From positions 1,550,001 to 1,614,000 of the forward strand of contig NZ_FNSA01000003.1 of NCBI RefSeq assembly GCF_900104775.1: a stretch of 64,000 nt of DNA. Reading direction: 5' to 3'. Below the pieces are notes generated by a model, which saw only the letters and a program-made list of their open reading frames with translations, was not told the origin of the DNA and did no database searches. Shown here piece by piece: positions 19,405 through 28,111 of this stretch; position 1 is the first letter of the stretch; every line of letters starts with the position of its first letter. The stretch is from Tsukamurella tyrosinosolvens (lineage in GTDB: Bacteria > Actinomycetota > Actinomycetes > Mycobacteriales > Mycobacteriaceae). A program made the translations under genes and the position numbers.

Positions 19405-20205
19405 ATGCCCGAGGGACACACTCTCCACCGGCTCGCCCTCGCCCACGACGCACTGTTCGCGGGCGAGGGCGTCCGCGTCTCCAGCCCCCAGGGTCGGTTC
19501 GCGCCGGAGGCGAAGCGTCTCGACGGCCGTGTCTTCGAGCGCGCCGACTCGTGGGGCAAGCACCTGTGGCACCGCTACGACGGCGGGCTGATCGTGCACG
19601 TGCACCTCGGCCTGTACGGCGCCTTCACCGACTTCGGGGTGTCCGACGGTGCCCCCGCTCCCGTCGGACAGGTGCGGTACCGCATCGTCGGGCCGCGCGG
19701 CGGCACCGACCTGCGCGGCCCCACCGCGTGCGAGCTCGTCACCGAGGAGCAGGTCGACGGGGTCCTCGCCCGCCTCGGGCCCGACCCGCTGCGGCCCGAT
19801 TCCGACCCGGAGGACGCGTGGCGGCGCATCGAGCGGTCCCGGCGGCCCGTCGGGGCGCTGCTCATGGACCAGAAGGTGATGGCCGGCGTCGGCAACGTCT
19901 ACCGCGCCGAGGTGCTCTTCCGCGCCGGGATCGACCCGCACCGCGAGGGGCGCGACGTCTCGCGCGCCGAGTTCGACGGGATCTGGGCCGACCTCGTCGC
20001 GCTCATGCCGATCGGCGTCGAGCGCGGGCGCATGCACGTCGTGCGGCCGGAGCACGATCACGGCGCACCGTCGTACGCCGAGGACCGCCCCCGGACCTAC
20101 GTCTACCGGCGCACCGGCGACCCCTGCCGGGTGTGCGGAACACCCGTCCGCACCGAGGTCATGGAGGCGCGGAACCTGTACTGGTGCCCCACCTGTCAGA
20201 GCTGA
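19405..20205 (+). CDS. nei: Fpg/Nei-family DNA glycosylase (endonuclease VIII, Nei1-like)
   Basis: 266 residues; removes oxidised pyrimidines and cleaves the abasic site. Order: catalytic N-terminus MPEGHTLHR (Pro2 nucleophile, Glu3), beta-sandwich with the conserved Lys in WGKHLWH, helix-two-turn-helix (QKVMAGVGNVYRAEVLF) and C-terminal zinc finger with CRVC and CPTC. PEGHT rather than PELPE marks the Nei branch. Co-transcribed with rpiB. Confidence 0.94.
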   Translation: MPEGHTLHRLALAHDALFAGEGVRVSSPQGRFAPEAKRLDGRVFERADSWGKHLWHRYDGGLIVHVHLGLYGAFTDFGVSDGAPAPVGQVRYRIVGPRGGTDLRGPTACELVTEEQVDGVLARLGPDPLRPDSDPEDAWRRIERSRRPVGALLMDQKVMAGVGNVYRAEVLFRAGIDPHREGRDVSRAEFDGIWADLVALMPIGVERGRMHVVRPEHDHGAPSYAEDRPRTYVYRRTGDPCRVCGTPVRTEVMEARNLYWCPTCQS

Positions 20206-20287
20206 CGCCGCTGTTAGCTCAGACACATCACCGGTTTCTTAACATGGATTTCAGCTCGTTCTCATCCACGGGCGCAAGGGTTGTCGC

Positions 20288-21283
20288 ATGAACACGCTGA
20301 CCGTCCACAGCAGGGCGGCCCGGCGACCGGCGGACGCCGGCCGGGCCCGGATCACCGTGCTCGCCGTCGGGGGCACGGGCGAGTCCTGGATCGACGATCC
20401 CCGCACCGAGGTGACCGGCATGCTCAGCCACGTCGTGGCCGAGCTCGACGACCGCTTCGGGTCCCGCTGGGTCGGCTACCCGGCCTCGTACGGGCCGGTC
20501 CCCGCCCGCGACGGCGTCTCCTTCGCCGAGTCCGTGTCGATCGGCGTGGAGCGACTCCTGGCCGCGATCGCCGATGCCGACGGCCCCGTCGCCCTCATCG
20601 GGTACTCGCAGGGCTGCACCGTGGTGCGCCGGGTGCTGGGCGCCATGGCCGACGGCCCGGTGTTCGCGCCGCACGTGCTCGCCGTCGGCCTGATCTCCGA
20701 TCCCGAACGCCCGCACGGCAGCGATCCGTCGTTGTGCGGCTCCGGCGTCGCGGGCGACGGCCCGTCGGTGCCCGACGGTCTGCCGCTGCACTGGATCTCG
20801 CACCCGCAGGACGTGATCTGCAACGCCAGCGTCGACTCCTTCGTCCGCGACATCGCCGACGCCACCGCGTACCTGACGCTGCGCGACCTGGCGACGTGGG
20901 CGCCGCGCGCCGCGGGGGAGTACCTCGGGCACCGCTTCCAGAACGCCACCCGCACCGCCTTCGGCTCCCGGCAGTGGCGGCGCGATGTGAACCGGCTGCG
21001 CACGGCCGGTCGGGAGATCCTCGGCTACCTGCCGCGGGTGCAGTACCGCGGCCGCGACTACAACCTGCGCGGCAACCGCCACACCGCGTACGCGACGGAG
21101 CCGCTCGCCCGGCTGCGGCACGAGGACTACGAGCTCACCGGCTGCCAGATGCTGGCGCAATGGCTGCAGGTCCAGGCCACCTTCGCCCTCCCGGCGGAGC
21201 CGGATCGCGGCGCCGGGGCCCCGCAGAGCGGTGCGCCGGCGGCCGCTGGTCTAGAGTCGGGGAAGTATTTGCAGGCCGGCTGA
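20288..21283 (+). CDS. Alpha/beta hydrolase, cutinase/PE-PPE/LysB-like
   Basis: 331 residues. A nucleophile elbow GYSQG follows the strand VALI, near residue 119, and the N-terminus has the VLAVGGTGES oxyanion loop. The GYSQG type with this spacing is seen in cutinase-like, PE-PPE-domain and mycobacteriophage LysB esterases; the C-terminal 90 residues carry RGRDYNLRGN and resemble none that I recognise. No signal peptide, so either cytosolic or exported by another route. Substrate unknown, perhaps a lipid or mycolate ester. GCAAGGG lies 7 nt before the ATG. Confidence 0.7.
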   Translation: MNTLTVHSRAARRPADAGRARITVLAVGGTGESWIDDPRTEVTGMLSHVVAELDDRFGSRWVGYPASYGPVPARDGVSFAESVSIGVERLLAAIADADGPVALIGYSQGCTVVRRVLGAMADGPVFAPHVLAVGLISDPERPHGSDPSLCGSGVAGDGPSVPDGLPLHWISHPQDVICNASVDSFVRDIADATAYLTLRDLATWAPRAAGEYLGHRFQNATRTAFGSRQWRRDVNRLRTAGREILGYLPRVQYRGRDYNLRGNRHTAYATEPLARLRHEDYELTGCQMLAQWLQVQATFALPAEPDRGAGAPQSGAPAAAGLESGKYLQAG

Positions 21284-21299
21284 CCGGAGGTACAGCGAA

Positions 21300-21575
21300 G
21301 TGGCACGTGACACCGAGAGCATCGAGCGCGACATCGAGCGCGCCCGGGAGCAGCTGGCGGCGACGCTGGATCAGCTGGGCGAGCGGGCGGACCCGCGCAA
21401 GCTCGCCGAGCAGGCGCAGCAGTCCGTGATCGCCACCGTCACCAAGCCGCCGGTGCTGGCCGCCGCGGCCGGTGTCGCGGTGCTGGCCGCGCTCGTCATC
21501 GGGTCGCGCTTCAAGCGCGCCCGCCGCGAGAAGCAGCTCATCCGCGCGATCGCCGAGGGCAAGATCTCGCTCTGA
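21300..21575 (+). CDS. DUF3618 membrane-associated protein
   Basis: 91 residues: DUF3618 helix (ESIERDIERAREQLAATLD), a short linker, one transmembrane helix (about 50-68) and a basic tail RFKRARREK. GTG start after CCGGAGGT. The family is found beside phage-shock-like or envelope genes, but its role is unknown. It lies 16 bp after the hydrolase and 5 bp before the lipoprotein, likely one operon. Confidence 0.8.
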   Translation: MARDTESIERDIERAREQLAATLDQLGERADPRKLAEQAQQSVIATVTKPPVLAAAAGVAVLAALVIGSRFKRARREKQLIRAIAEGKISL

Positions 21576-21580
21576 CCCGC

Positions 21581-21967
21581 ATGGAACGAACGAACAGGGG
21601 CGGCGCCGGTACCGGCGCCGCCCTCGTCGTCTCCGCCCTGCTCGCCGCCGGATGCGGCGGCCCCGCGGCCGCGCCCGTCGCACTGCCCGCGACCTTTCCG
21701 GTGCAGCAGGTGCCGGTGATCGGCGAGATCCGCAAGGCCGAGACGATCGAGGTCGGGCACGCGATGTGGCGGGTCACCGTGGAGGGCCGCGACACCGTGG
21801 CCGCCGCCCGTGCCCTGCTCGCGGCCGGGCTCGTCCCCGTCGCGCCGGGCGTCCCCCTGGACGCGGGCCGGATCGGCGCCGTCTACCGCGGCCACGGCTA
21901 CACCGTCGGGATCTCGGCGAACGACGGCGACGTGACCTACGTCGTCAGCCCCACGCCCGGGGCCTGA
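21581..21967 (+). CDS. Small putative lipoprotein
   Basis: 128 residues. A lipobox LLAAGC (Cys about residue 24) ends a hydrophobic signal segment, so the mature protein should be lipid-anchored outside the membrane. The rest is a compact domain of about 90 residues with no known relatives that I recognise. Starts 5 bp after the DUF3618 gene. Confidence 0.65.
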   Translation: MERTNRGGAGTGAALVVSALLAAGCGGPAAAPVALPATFPVQQVPVIGEIRKAETIEVGHAMWRVTVEGRDTVAAARALLAAGLVPVAPGVPLDAGRIGAVYRGHGYTVGISANDGDVTYVVSPTPGA

Positions 21968-22007
21968 CCTCAGGGATTCTCCCGATTCCGGCATCGCGGA
22001 TCGGCGC

Positions 22008-22013
22008 TACGCT
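22008..22013 (+). promoter_or_regulatory. Leaderless -10 element TACGCT
   Basis: TACGCT ends 6 nt before the ATG at 22020; no Shine-Dalgarno. Confidence 0.5.
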
Positions 22014-22019
22014 GGATAC

Positions 22020-22820
22020 ATGGAGTTTCCGAAAGCACTGCTCGCCCCCGCCCGCGTCGGGCTGGCCGCGGCGGGCCTGGGTCTCGCCGCCGCCGAGACC
22101 TCGGTCGGGCTCGCGCGCGACGCCGTGTCGATGGCCGCGGACAAGATCGATCCCGGCTCCGGCGGCGGCACCCGCCACGAGAACCTGATCACCGCGGCGC
22201 AGCGCGTGCCGCACATCGTGCACCGCGTGTCCGACCTGCTCAGCGACGACGGCGCCATCCACCGCGTGGTCGGTCCCGGCGGCGCGGCGGACCGGGTGGC
22301 CGACCTGTTCGACGAGGGTGGCCCGGTCGACCGCGTGATCCGGCCCGACGGGCCGCTCGACCGCGCGACCCGCGAGGGCGGCATCGTCGACGCCTTCACC
22401 GCGGAGGACGGCGTGGTGCAGAAGCTGGCGGAGGTGACCGAGGCGATGAACAAGCTCACGCCGACGATCGCCGCGATGGGTCAGCGCCTGGGCGACATCG
22501 AGAACGTGGTCGGTGCCGCGAACACCGTCGCCGAGCCGGTCACGGACCTGCTGTCGAGCCTGCCGAAGTTCGCGCTGCGCACCGCGAGCGAGGTCGCGAA
22601 GGCGGCGCAGCCGCGGCAGCCGCGCCCGGCCCGGGTGACGGCGGCGCCGTCGGTCGCGGTGCCGCCCGCGGTCGTCGCGCCCGCGGTGGCGCCGCCGGCG
22701 GTGGTCGTCGTCCCGGTCATCGACGCCGAGACGACGGAGGCGGACGCGACCGACGGGCGGGCCGAGCCGGCCGCCCCGGAGCCCCGGGGGGACGACGGCG
22801 CGGCCCCCGCGCAGAGCTGA
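22020..22820 (+). CDS. Hypothetical protein with internal DR-x-V/A-D repeats and Ala/Pro-rich tail
   Basis: 266 residues, not recognised. A helical N-terminus (1-45) is followed by an acidic-basic repeat region (60-125) where short units recur: HRVVGPGGAADRV, VDRVIRPDGPLDR and related blocks of about 14 residues. A coiled-coil-like stretch (130-165) and a Pro/Ala/Val-rich low-complexity tail (190-266) follow. No signal peptide; the N-terminal hydrophobic helix could associate with membrane. Ends 4 bp from the convergent metA gene. Confidence 0.65.
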   Translation: MEFPKALLAPARVGLAAAGLGLAAAETSVGLARDAVSMAADKIDPGSGGGTRHENLITAAQRVPHIVHRVSDLLSDDGAIHRVVGPGGAADRVADLFDEGGPVDRVIRPDGPLDRATREGGIVDAFTAEDGVVQKLAEVTEAMNKLTPTIAAMGQRLGDIENVVGAANTVAEPVTDLLSSLPKFALRTASEVAKAAQPRQPRPARVTAAPSVAVPPAVVAPAVAPPAVVVVPVIDAETTEADATDGRAEPAAPEPRGDDGAAPAQS

Positions 22821-22824
22821 TCGC

Positions 22825-23739
22825 CTACGCGCCGTCGGGGTCGAACGGCGTCTCCTGGTAGACGCAGTAGTTCAGCCAGTTGCTGTACAGCAGGTTCCCG
22901 TGGCCGCGCCAGCGGTTGCGCGGGAGCCGGGCGGGATCGTCGCCCGGGAAGTAGTGGGCGGGCGGCGCGACGGGGAGGCCCTGCTCGCTGTCCCGGGCGT
23001 ACTCGCGGGCGAGCGTGTCCGCGTCGTACTCCGGGTGGCCGGTGACGTAGACCTGCCGCCCGTCCCGGCTGGCCGCGAGATAGACGCCGGCCTCGTCGCT
23101 GACCGCCAGCACCGCGACGTCACCGGTCGCGTCGACGTCGGCCGCGTCGACGTCGGTGTGCCGCGAGTGCGGGGCGAGGAACTCGTCGTCGAAGCCGGTG
23201 ACGACCGGTGATCGCGCTGCCGTGAGCCGGTGCGGGTAGATACCGGAGAGCTTCTGCGGCAGTTCGTGTTTGCCGACGCCGTAGTGGTGGTACAGGGCGG
23301 CCTGCGCGCCCCAGCAGACGTGCAGGGTGGACTGCACGTTGGTCCGCGTCCAGTCGAGGATCCGGGTCATCTCCGGCCAGTAGTCGACGGCCTCGAAGTC
23401 GAGGCGCTCGACCGGGGCGCCGGTGATGATGAGGCCGTCGAAATGCTGCTCTGCCACGTCGTCGAAGGTGGAGTAGAACGAGTCGAGGTGCTCCGACGCG
23501 GTGGTCCGCGAGACGTGGCTGGCCATCCGCAGCAGCGTCAGCTCGATCTGCAGCGGGCTGTTGCTGAGCAGGCGCAGCAGCTGGGTCTCGGTGGTGACCT
23601 TCATCGGCATCAGGTTCAGGATGGCGATCCGCATGGGCCGGATGTCCTGATGCCCCGCGCGGTCGTCGGACATGACGAAGACCTGCTCCGCGGCCAGGAC
23701 GGCCCGGGCGGGAAGGTCGTGGGGCATGGTGACGGGCAC
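22825..23739 (-). CDS. metA: Homoserine O-acyltransferase MetA (predicted acetyl-CoA type)
   Basis: 304 residues; activates homoserine for methionine synthesis. From the GTG at 23739 the numbering matches E. coli MetA: Lys47, catalytic Cys142 (HVCWGAQ), His235 and Glu237 (GHPEY). Residue 111 is Glu (TGAPVE) rather than the Gly of succinyl-specific enzymes; a published rule links Glu111 to acetyl-CoA use, so O-acetylhomoserine is the predicted product. The N-terminus [10 protein letters not shown] aligns with the family and supports GTG over the ATG four codons later. Many Actinobacteria use the unrelated MetX instead. Confidence 0.9.
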   Translation of the reverse strand: MPVTMPHDLPARAVLAAEQVFVMSDDRAGHQDIRPMRIAILNLMPMKVTTETQLLRLLSNSPLQIELTLLRMASHVSRTTASEHLDSFYSTFDDVAEQHFDGLIITGAPVERLDFEAVDYWPEMTRILDWTRTNVQSTLHVCWGAQAALYHHYGVGKHELPQKLSGIYPHRLTAARSPVVTGFDDEFLAPHSRHTDVDAADVDATGDVAVLAVSDEAGVYLAASRDGRQVYVTGHPEYDADTLAREYARDSEQGLPVAPPAHYFPGDDPARLPRNRWRGHGNLLYSNWLNYCVYQETPFDPDGA

Positions 23740-23745
23740 GGGACC

Positions 23746-23751
23746 AGCCTA
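23746..23751 (-). promoter_or_regulatory. Leaderless -10 element TAGGCT
   Basis: TAGGCT ends 6 nt before the GTG at 23739 on the minus strand; it independently supports that start for metA. Confidence 0.5.
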
Positions 23752-23803
23752 GTTCAACGACGGTGCCGCCCGACTCCGCCCGGGGCGTCGGCGGGCACCG
23801 CTG

Positions 23804-24472
23804 CTAGGTGTAGGACTTGGCGCAGATCGTGTAGACGGGGTCGTCGAAGAAGTAACTGCGGTCCCACTCGCCGGAGCACCGGCCGGAGTCCTTGAGGCCG
23901 CCCACGACGGAGACCACGGTGATCGTGCCCGGCGCGCCGCACTGCCCGGCGGCCTTGATCCACGTCCCGGGGACCGGGGCGGTGTAGCAGTAGTTCACGT
24001 TGAGATTGGGTGTGAGGCAGTACCAGCGGCCCCGGGCGATCGACGTCTGCTCGGCGCGGCACTTCTCGCCCGGCTGCATCACCTGGGTGACCTTGTACGG
24101 CGACCCGCCGTCGTCGCAGTTGCCGACCTTAGGGGCCTCGGGCACGTCGTACAGGCAGTCGTTGATGCGGAAGACGGCGCCCGCGCCGGTCGTCGCCGAC
24201 GCGGTGTCCTTGCCGGGGTCGGCGCCGTTCGAGTCGCTGAGGAGCGCGGCCACCACGATCGCGGCGATGAGCGCGACGACGGAGGCGACGGCGACGAGGG
24301 CCACGATCACGTTGCGGCCCGAGCTGGGCTTCTGCGGCGGCGGGGGAGCGCCGCCGGGGACGGGGTTCGGCGCCGCCGGGCCGCGGGGTGGCGGGGGCAG
24401 CGGGATCGCCTGTGAGTAGGCCTGCCCCGGCTGATTCGGGTTCTGGCCGCCGTACGGACCCGGTCCGGTCAT
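23804..24472 (-). CDS. LppU/SCO3897-like membrane-anchored protein
   Basis: 222 residues: Pro/Gly-rich cytoplasmic N-terminus (1-55), one transmembrane helix (about 56-78), then an extracytoplasmic domain with six or more cysteines (CLYDV, GNCDD, GEKCR, WYCLTP, YCYTAP, GQCG), probably disulfide-bonded. It resembles the actinobacterial LppU/SCO3897 group; function unknown. The ATG overlaps the stop of the upstream gene (ATGA at 24469-24472), so the two are coupled. Confidence 0.65.
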   Translation of the reverse strand: MTGPGPYGGQNPNQPGQAYSQAIPLPPPPRGPAAPNPVPGGAPPPPQKPSSGRNVIVALVAVASVVALIAAIVVAALLSDSNGADPGKDTASATTGAGAVFRINDCLYDVPEAPKVGNCDDGGSPYKVTQVMQPGEKCRAEQTSIARGRWYCLTPNLNVNYCYTAPVPGTWIKAAGQCGAPGTITVVSVVGGLKDSGRCSGEWDRSYFFDDPVYTICAKSYT

Positions 24473-25044
24473 GCGCCCGCCTTCTTCCCGGCCGCCTTCA
24501 TCTCCTTCTTGTAGGCGCGCACCTTCTGCAGGGACTCGCCGTCGACGACGTCCGCGACCGAGCGGTAGCCGGCCTTGCTGTAGTCGCCGACCGCCGTCGC
24601 CCAACCGCGCGGCTTCACGCCGAGCTGCTTGCCGACGAGCGCCGCGAAGATCTTCGCCTTCTGCGCGCCGAAGCCGGGCAGGGCCTCGATCCGCTTCACC
24701 AGGTCGGCGCCGGAGGAGGCCTCGGTCCAGATCCGCTCGGCCTGCCCGTCGTACTCGTCGACGACGATCTGGGCGAGGGCCTGCAGGCGTGCCGCCATGG
24801 CACGGCCGTACCGGTGGATCGCGGGGGGCGTGGTGCACAGTTCCTCGAACCGGACCGGGTCGGCGACCGCGATGTCGCGCGGGTCGATACTGCCGAACCT
24901 GTCGAGGACCTTCCACGGACCCGCGAACGCGCGTTCCATCGGGAACTGCTGGTCGAGAAGCATGCCCGCGAGCAGCGCGAACGGGTGCTCCGAGAGCACC
25001 GCGTCCGACTCGGGTTCCCCCGTGATGTGCAACGTGACCGCCAT
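24469..25044 (-). CDS. HhH-GPD-type base excision repair protein
   Basis: 191 residues, a compact member of the HhH-GPD superfamily (DNA glycosylases). The hairpin region is RIEALPGFGAQKAKIFAALVG; the N-terminal MLLDQQFPME region is also typical of the actinobacterial subgroup. Which damaged base it removes is unknown. ATG 25044 is chosen because TAAAGT lies 7 nt upstream; a GTG three codons earlier would overlap that element. Confidence 0.8.
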   Translation of the reverse strand: MAVTLHITGEPESDAVLSEHPFALLAGMLLDQQFPMERAFAGPWKVLDRFGSIDPRDIAVADPVRFEELCTTPPAIHRYGRAMAARLQALAQIVVDEYDGQAERIWTEASSGADLVKRIEALPGFGAQKAKIFAALVGKQLGVKPRGWATAVGDYSKAGYRSVADVVDGESLQKVRAYKKEMKAAGKKAGA

Positions 25045-25051
25045 GAGCGCC

Positions 25052-25057
25052 ACTTTA
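25052..25057 (-). promoter_or_regulatory. Leaderless -10 element TAAAGT
   Basis: TAAAGT ends 7 nt before the ATG at 25044 on the minus strand. Confidence 0.5.
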
Positions 25058-25144
25058 CTTCAGCCGTGCCTTCCCATACGGGGACCGACGCGGCGGCTAG
25101 GGTTGCAGATGACGGCCAACGGCGACCGAAACGAGGAGAAGCGG

Positions 25145-25936
25145 ATGTCGAACATCGACTACGAGGTGCGCGACGAAGTCGCCCACGTGCGGATCAATCG
25201 TCCTGAGAAGCACAACGGTCTCACCCTGGACATGATCGACGACCTCGCCAAGGCCGCCGACCGCGCGAAGAACGACCGCTCGCTGCGCGCCGTGATCCTC
25301 TCCGGCGAGGGCAGCTCGTTCAGCTCGGGCCTCGACTTCGCCTCCGCGGGTAAGGAGCAGCGCCGGCTGCTCATGAACTTCGTGCCGAAGCGCATCTCGG
25401 CGGCCAACAACTTCCAGGCCGCGGGCTGGGCGTGGCGCAGCGTGCCCGCGCCGGTCATCGCCGTGGTGCACGGCCACTGCTACGGCGGCGGACTGCAGAT
25501 CGCGCTGGGCGCCGACTTCCGCTACGCCTCGAGCGAGGCGGACTTCTCCATCCTCGAGGCCAAGTGGGGCCTCATCCCCGACATGTCGATCTCGGCGTCC
25601 ATCGCCCAGCTCACCACCATCGACGTCGCCAAGCGCCTCACCATGACCGGCGAGATGTTCTCCGCGAAGCAGGCGCTGGATTGGGGCATCGTCACCGGCG
25701 TCTCCGCCGACCCGATGAAGGACGCGCTGGAGCTGGTGGACAAGCTCAAGGAGCGCTCACCCGACGCGGTGGCCGCGTCGAAGGCGCTGTTCGAGAACAC
25801 CTGGTACAGCGGCTCGCGCCTGTCCTTCCCGGTCGAGCAGGCCCTGCAGCTGGGCCTCATCCGCGGCAAGAACCACGTGATCGCCCGCACCGCGGCCGCG
25901 AACAAGGAGAAGCCGGCCTTCATCGAGCGCCAATAA
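25145..25936 (+). CDS. Crotonase / enoyl-CoA hydratase family protein
   Basis: 263 residues, crotonase fold with the oxyanion-hole segments GSSFSSGLDF and HGHCYGGGLQIALGAD. At the second catalytic Glu position the sequence is ILEAKWGLIPDM, so one Glu of classical hydratases is kept and the other position has Asp. The CoA substrate is not deducible. Start ATG 25145 follows CGAGGAGAAGCGG. Confidence 0.88.
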   Translation: MSNIDYEVRDEVAHVRINRPEKHNGLTLDMIDDLAKAADRAKNDRSLRAVILSGEGSSFSSGLDFASAGKEQRRLLMNFVPKRISAANNFQAAGWAWRSVPAPVIAVVHGHCYGGGLQIALGADFRYASSEADFSILEAKWGLIPDMSISASIAQLTTIDVAKRLTMTGEMFSAKQALDWGIVTGVSADPMKDALELVDKLKERSPDAVAASKALFENTWYSGSRLSFPVEQALQLGLIRGKNHVIARTAAANKEKPAFIERQ

Positions 25937-25950
25937 CCCGTTCAAACGCG

Positions 25951-26120
25951 TCAGCCGCCGGGCCGGACGATGCCGTGGTCGGGGGCGAAGACCGGGCCCG
26001 GCCCCGGCGGACCGTCAGCCGCCCGGCCGGACGATGTCGTGGTCGGGGGCGAAGACCGGGCCCCGCCTCGGCGGACCGTCAGCCGCCCGGCCGGACGATG
26101 CCGTGATCGAACGCGAAAAC
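25951..26120 (-). repeat. 64-bp tandem repeat made from the 3' end of the response regulator gene
   Basis: Units begin at 25951, 26015 and 26079 (period 64; about 2.6 copies). The third is the real end of the regulator gene. Read on the minus strand each copy re-encodes the same last 14 codons, VFA-F/P-DH-G/D-IVRPGG plus TGA, followed by a 22-nt GC-rich spacer. The copies differ at a few positions, so the duplication is not brand new. They are untranslated as part of the gene because each has its own stop. Confidence 0.85.
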
Positions 26121-26747
26121 TATCGCCTCCGCGCGGTTGCGGACGCCGAGCTTGGTGAAGATCGAGCCGATGTGGCTCTTCACGGTGACGATCGAGATCA
26201 CCAGCTCGGCGGCGATGTCGTCGTTGGACAGTCCGCGGCCCACGAGCGCGAGGACGTCCACTTCTCGGGAGGTCAGTCGCGCCTGTTCGCCCGACGGTGT
26301 CGCTGCCGCGGGTGCGGCGGCGCGGTAGGTCTCGAGTACGCGGCCGGTGACGGCGGGGTCGAGCACCGCCTCCCCGGCGGCCACCAGGCGCACGGCGCGG
26401 ATGAGCTCCTCCGCGGGCGAGTCCTTGAGGACGAAGCCGGACGCTCCCGCCCGTAGTGCCTCGGAGAGCAGGTCGTCGTCGCGGAAGGTGGTGAGCACGA
26501 GCACCGGCGGCGCGCCCGCGGGGGCGGTGACGCGCCGGGTGGCCTCCATCCCGCTGACCCGCTTCATGCGCAGGTCCATCAGCACCACGTCGGGCATGGT
26601 CTCGGCGACGGCCGCGGTCACCTCGTCGCCGTCCGAGCATTCGCCCACGACCTCGAAACCATCACGGCGGCGCAGGATCCGGCGCAGCCCGAGGCGCACC
26701 AGGTCCTGGTCGTCCACGAGGAGCAGGCGGATCGGTCGGTCGGTCAC
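26079..26747 (-). CDS. NarL/FixJ-type response regulator
   Basis: 222 residues. Receiver domain (5-120) with acidic pocket Asp12/13 and phospho-acceptor Asp58 (VVLMDLRMK), switch Thr (LVLTTFR) and Lys (VLKDSP); LuxR-type HTH (155-215: LTSREVDVLALVGRGLSNDDIA). GTG start overlaps the kinase stop (GTGA), so it is co-translated with its partner. Its 3' end is tandemly duplicated downstream. Targets unknown; the divergent 50-residue gene at 28112 is a candidate. Confidence 0.92.
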   Translation of the reverse strand: MTDRPIRLLLVDDQDLVRLGLRRILRRRDGFEVVGECSDGDEVTAAVAETMPDVVLMDLRMKRVSGMEATRRVTAPAGAPPVLVLTTFRDDDLLSEALRAGASGFVLKDSPAEELIRAVRLVAAGEAVLDPAVTGRVLETYRAAAPAAATPSGEQARLTSREVDVLALVGRGLSNDDIAAELVISIVTVKSHIGSIFTKLGVRNRAEAIVFAFDHGIVRPGG

Positions 26748-27937
26748 GGGCGGTCTCCTCCGGTCGAACAGCGTGCGCCCGTCACGGCGCCGGACGGAAA
26801 GGTCGCGTCCACGAGCCACGTCCCGTCGACGGGGCCGGTGGTGAGCGTGCCGCCCGCGCTCTCGACGCGGGCCCGCATCCCCGTCAGCCCGGAGCCGCCG
26901 GGGGCGCGCCGCACACCGTCGGGCACCGGGCACGAGACCCGGATGCCGAGCCGGCCCCCTGCGCCGGGCGCCACGCGGACGGCGACCCGGGCGCCCGGCG
27001 CGTGTTTGACGGCGTTGGCCAGCGATTCCTGCACGACGCGGAAGGCCGCGAGCCCGGCGCTCGCGGTGAGGTCGGTCGACGGTGCCCGGTGCTCCAGGTC
27101 CACGGCGAGCCCGGCGCGCTCGAACGAGGCGACCAGCTCGGGGATGTCGGCGAGGCCGGGCTGCGCCGACCCGGCACCGTCGGAGCGGAGGAGCTCGATG
27201 GTGGTGCGGATGTCCTTCATCGCGGCCCGCCCCTGGGTCTCGGCGTCGCGGAGTGCGTCCACGGCCTCGTCCCGGGCGTCGTCGGATTCGAGTGCCCGAC
27301 GTGCCGCCGTGACGTTGAGCAGCACCACGGCCAGCGAGTGCGCCACCACGTCGTGCACCTCCCCGGCGATCGTGGCGCGGTCGAGGGCGATCCGCGAGGC
27401 CTGGGCGTCGCGTTCGGCCCGGAGCAGTAGCAGCTGGTTCTGCAGCAACTGGCCGACGGCGGCGCCGAAGCAGACGGTGAGGGCGATCAGCCACGCCTGG
27501 TGGATCGCGCCGAGCAGGCCCGCGGCGATCACCACGGCCAGGTACGCCACCAGGTGCGCGACGGTGACCCGCGGCGGGGTCACCGCCGCGACCTGGGTGA
27601 TGCCGAGGATGACGATCAGGGGGACGACGTCGAACGTCGTGGGGACGCACCAGAAGAGGGACGCGGTGGTGAGGATGACGATCGAGTGCGCGGTGAGCGA
27701 GACGCCGCCCTTCCGCATCAGGCTGGCGGCCGTGTGGCACAGCGAGAGGACGATCGCCCCCGTCAGCCAGATCCATTGCCGGCCCTCGGGGCCCTCCAGG
27801 AGCCGGGGCACCGCGGCCTCGATGACCAGCGCGAGCATGGCGACCTCGGTGATCGTCATGTAGTACGGCGGGTACTCGTAGCCGAGCAGTTCGAAGTCCC
27901 GCCGGTACCGCGCTTCCAACCACCGCAACCAGCGCAT
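26744..27937 (-). CDS. NarL-type sensor histidine kinase
   Basis: 397 residues. Five or six membrane helices (about 27-165), then HisKA_3 dimerisation domain with phospho-acceptor His195 in GEVHDVVAHSLAV and an ATPase domain with NAVKHAPG and GGSGLTGMRARV. This is the DesK/NarX-like subgroup without a separate sensory domain, so the signal is probably sensed in the membrane. Start ATG 27937 is chosen because TACGAT lies 7 nt upstream; an ATG three codons earlier lies inside that element. Confidence 0.9.
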   Translation of the reverse strand: MRWLRWLEARYRRDFELLGYEYPPYYMTITEVAMLALVIEAAVPRLLEGPEGRQWIWLTGAIVLSLCHTAASLMRKGGVSLTAHSIVILTTASLFWCVPTTFDVVPLIVILGITQVAAVTPPRVTVAHLVAYLAVVIAAGLLGAIHQAWLIALTVCFGAAVGQLLQNQLLLLRAERDAQASRIALDRATIAGEVHDVVAHSLAVVLLNVTAARRALESDDARDEAVDALRDAETQGRAAMKDIRTTIELLRSDGAGSAQPGLADIPELVASFERAGLAVDLEHRAPSTDLTASAGLAAFRVVQESLANAVKHAPGARVAVRVAPGAGGRLGIRVSCPVPDGVRRAPGGSGLTGMRARVESAGGTLTTGPVDGTWLVDATFPSGAVTGARCSTGGDRP

Positions 27938-27944
27938 GGTGTGC

Positions 27945-27950
27945 ATCGTA
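27945..27950 (-). promoter_or_regulatory. Leaderless -10 element TACGAT
   Basis: TACGAT ends 7 nt before the ATG at 27937; it overlaps the alternative ATG at 27946, so it argues for the later start of the histidine kinase. Confidence 0.5.
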
Positions 27951-28111
27951 GTCGCGCGCGTGCGCCCGGTCGTCCACCCTGGGGCGGATCCGCGCGCCCG
28001 CCTCGGGGCGGAACCGGATTTCCTTCCTGGGCACGCTGACCTGCGGCGATCGACTTCGTAGCGTCGAAGGCGACCCGGAACACAGCCCGGGCACCGGAGA
28101 AGGAGAAGGCC

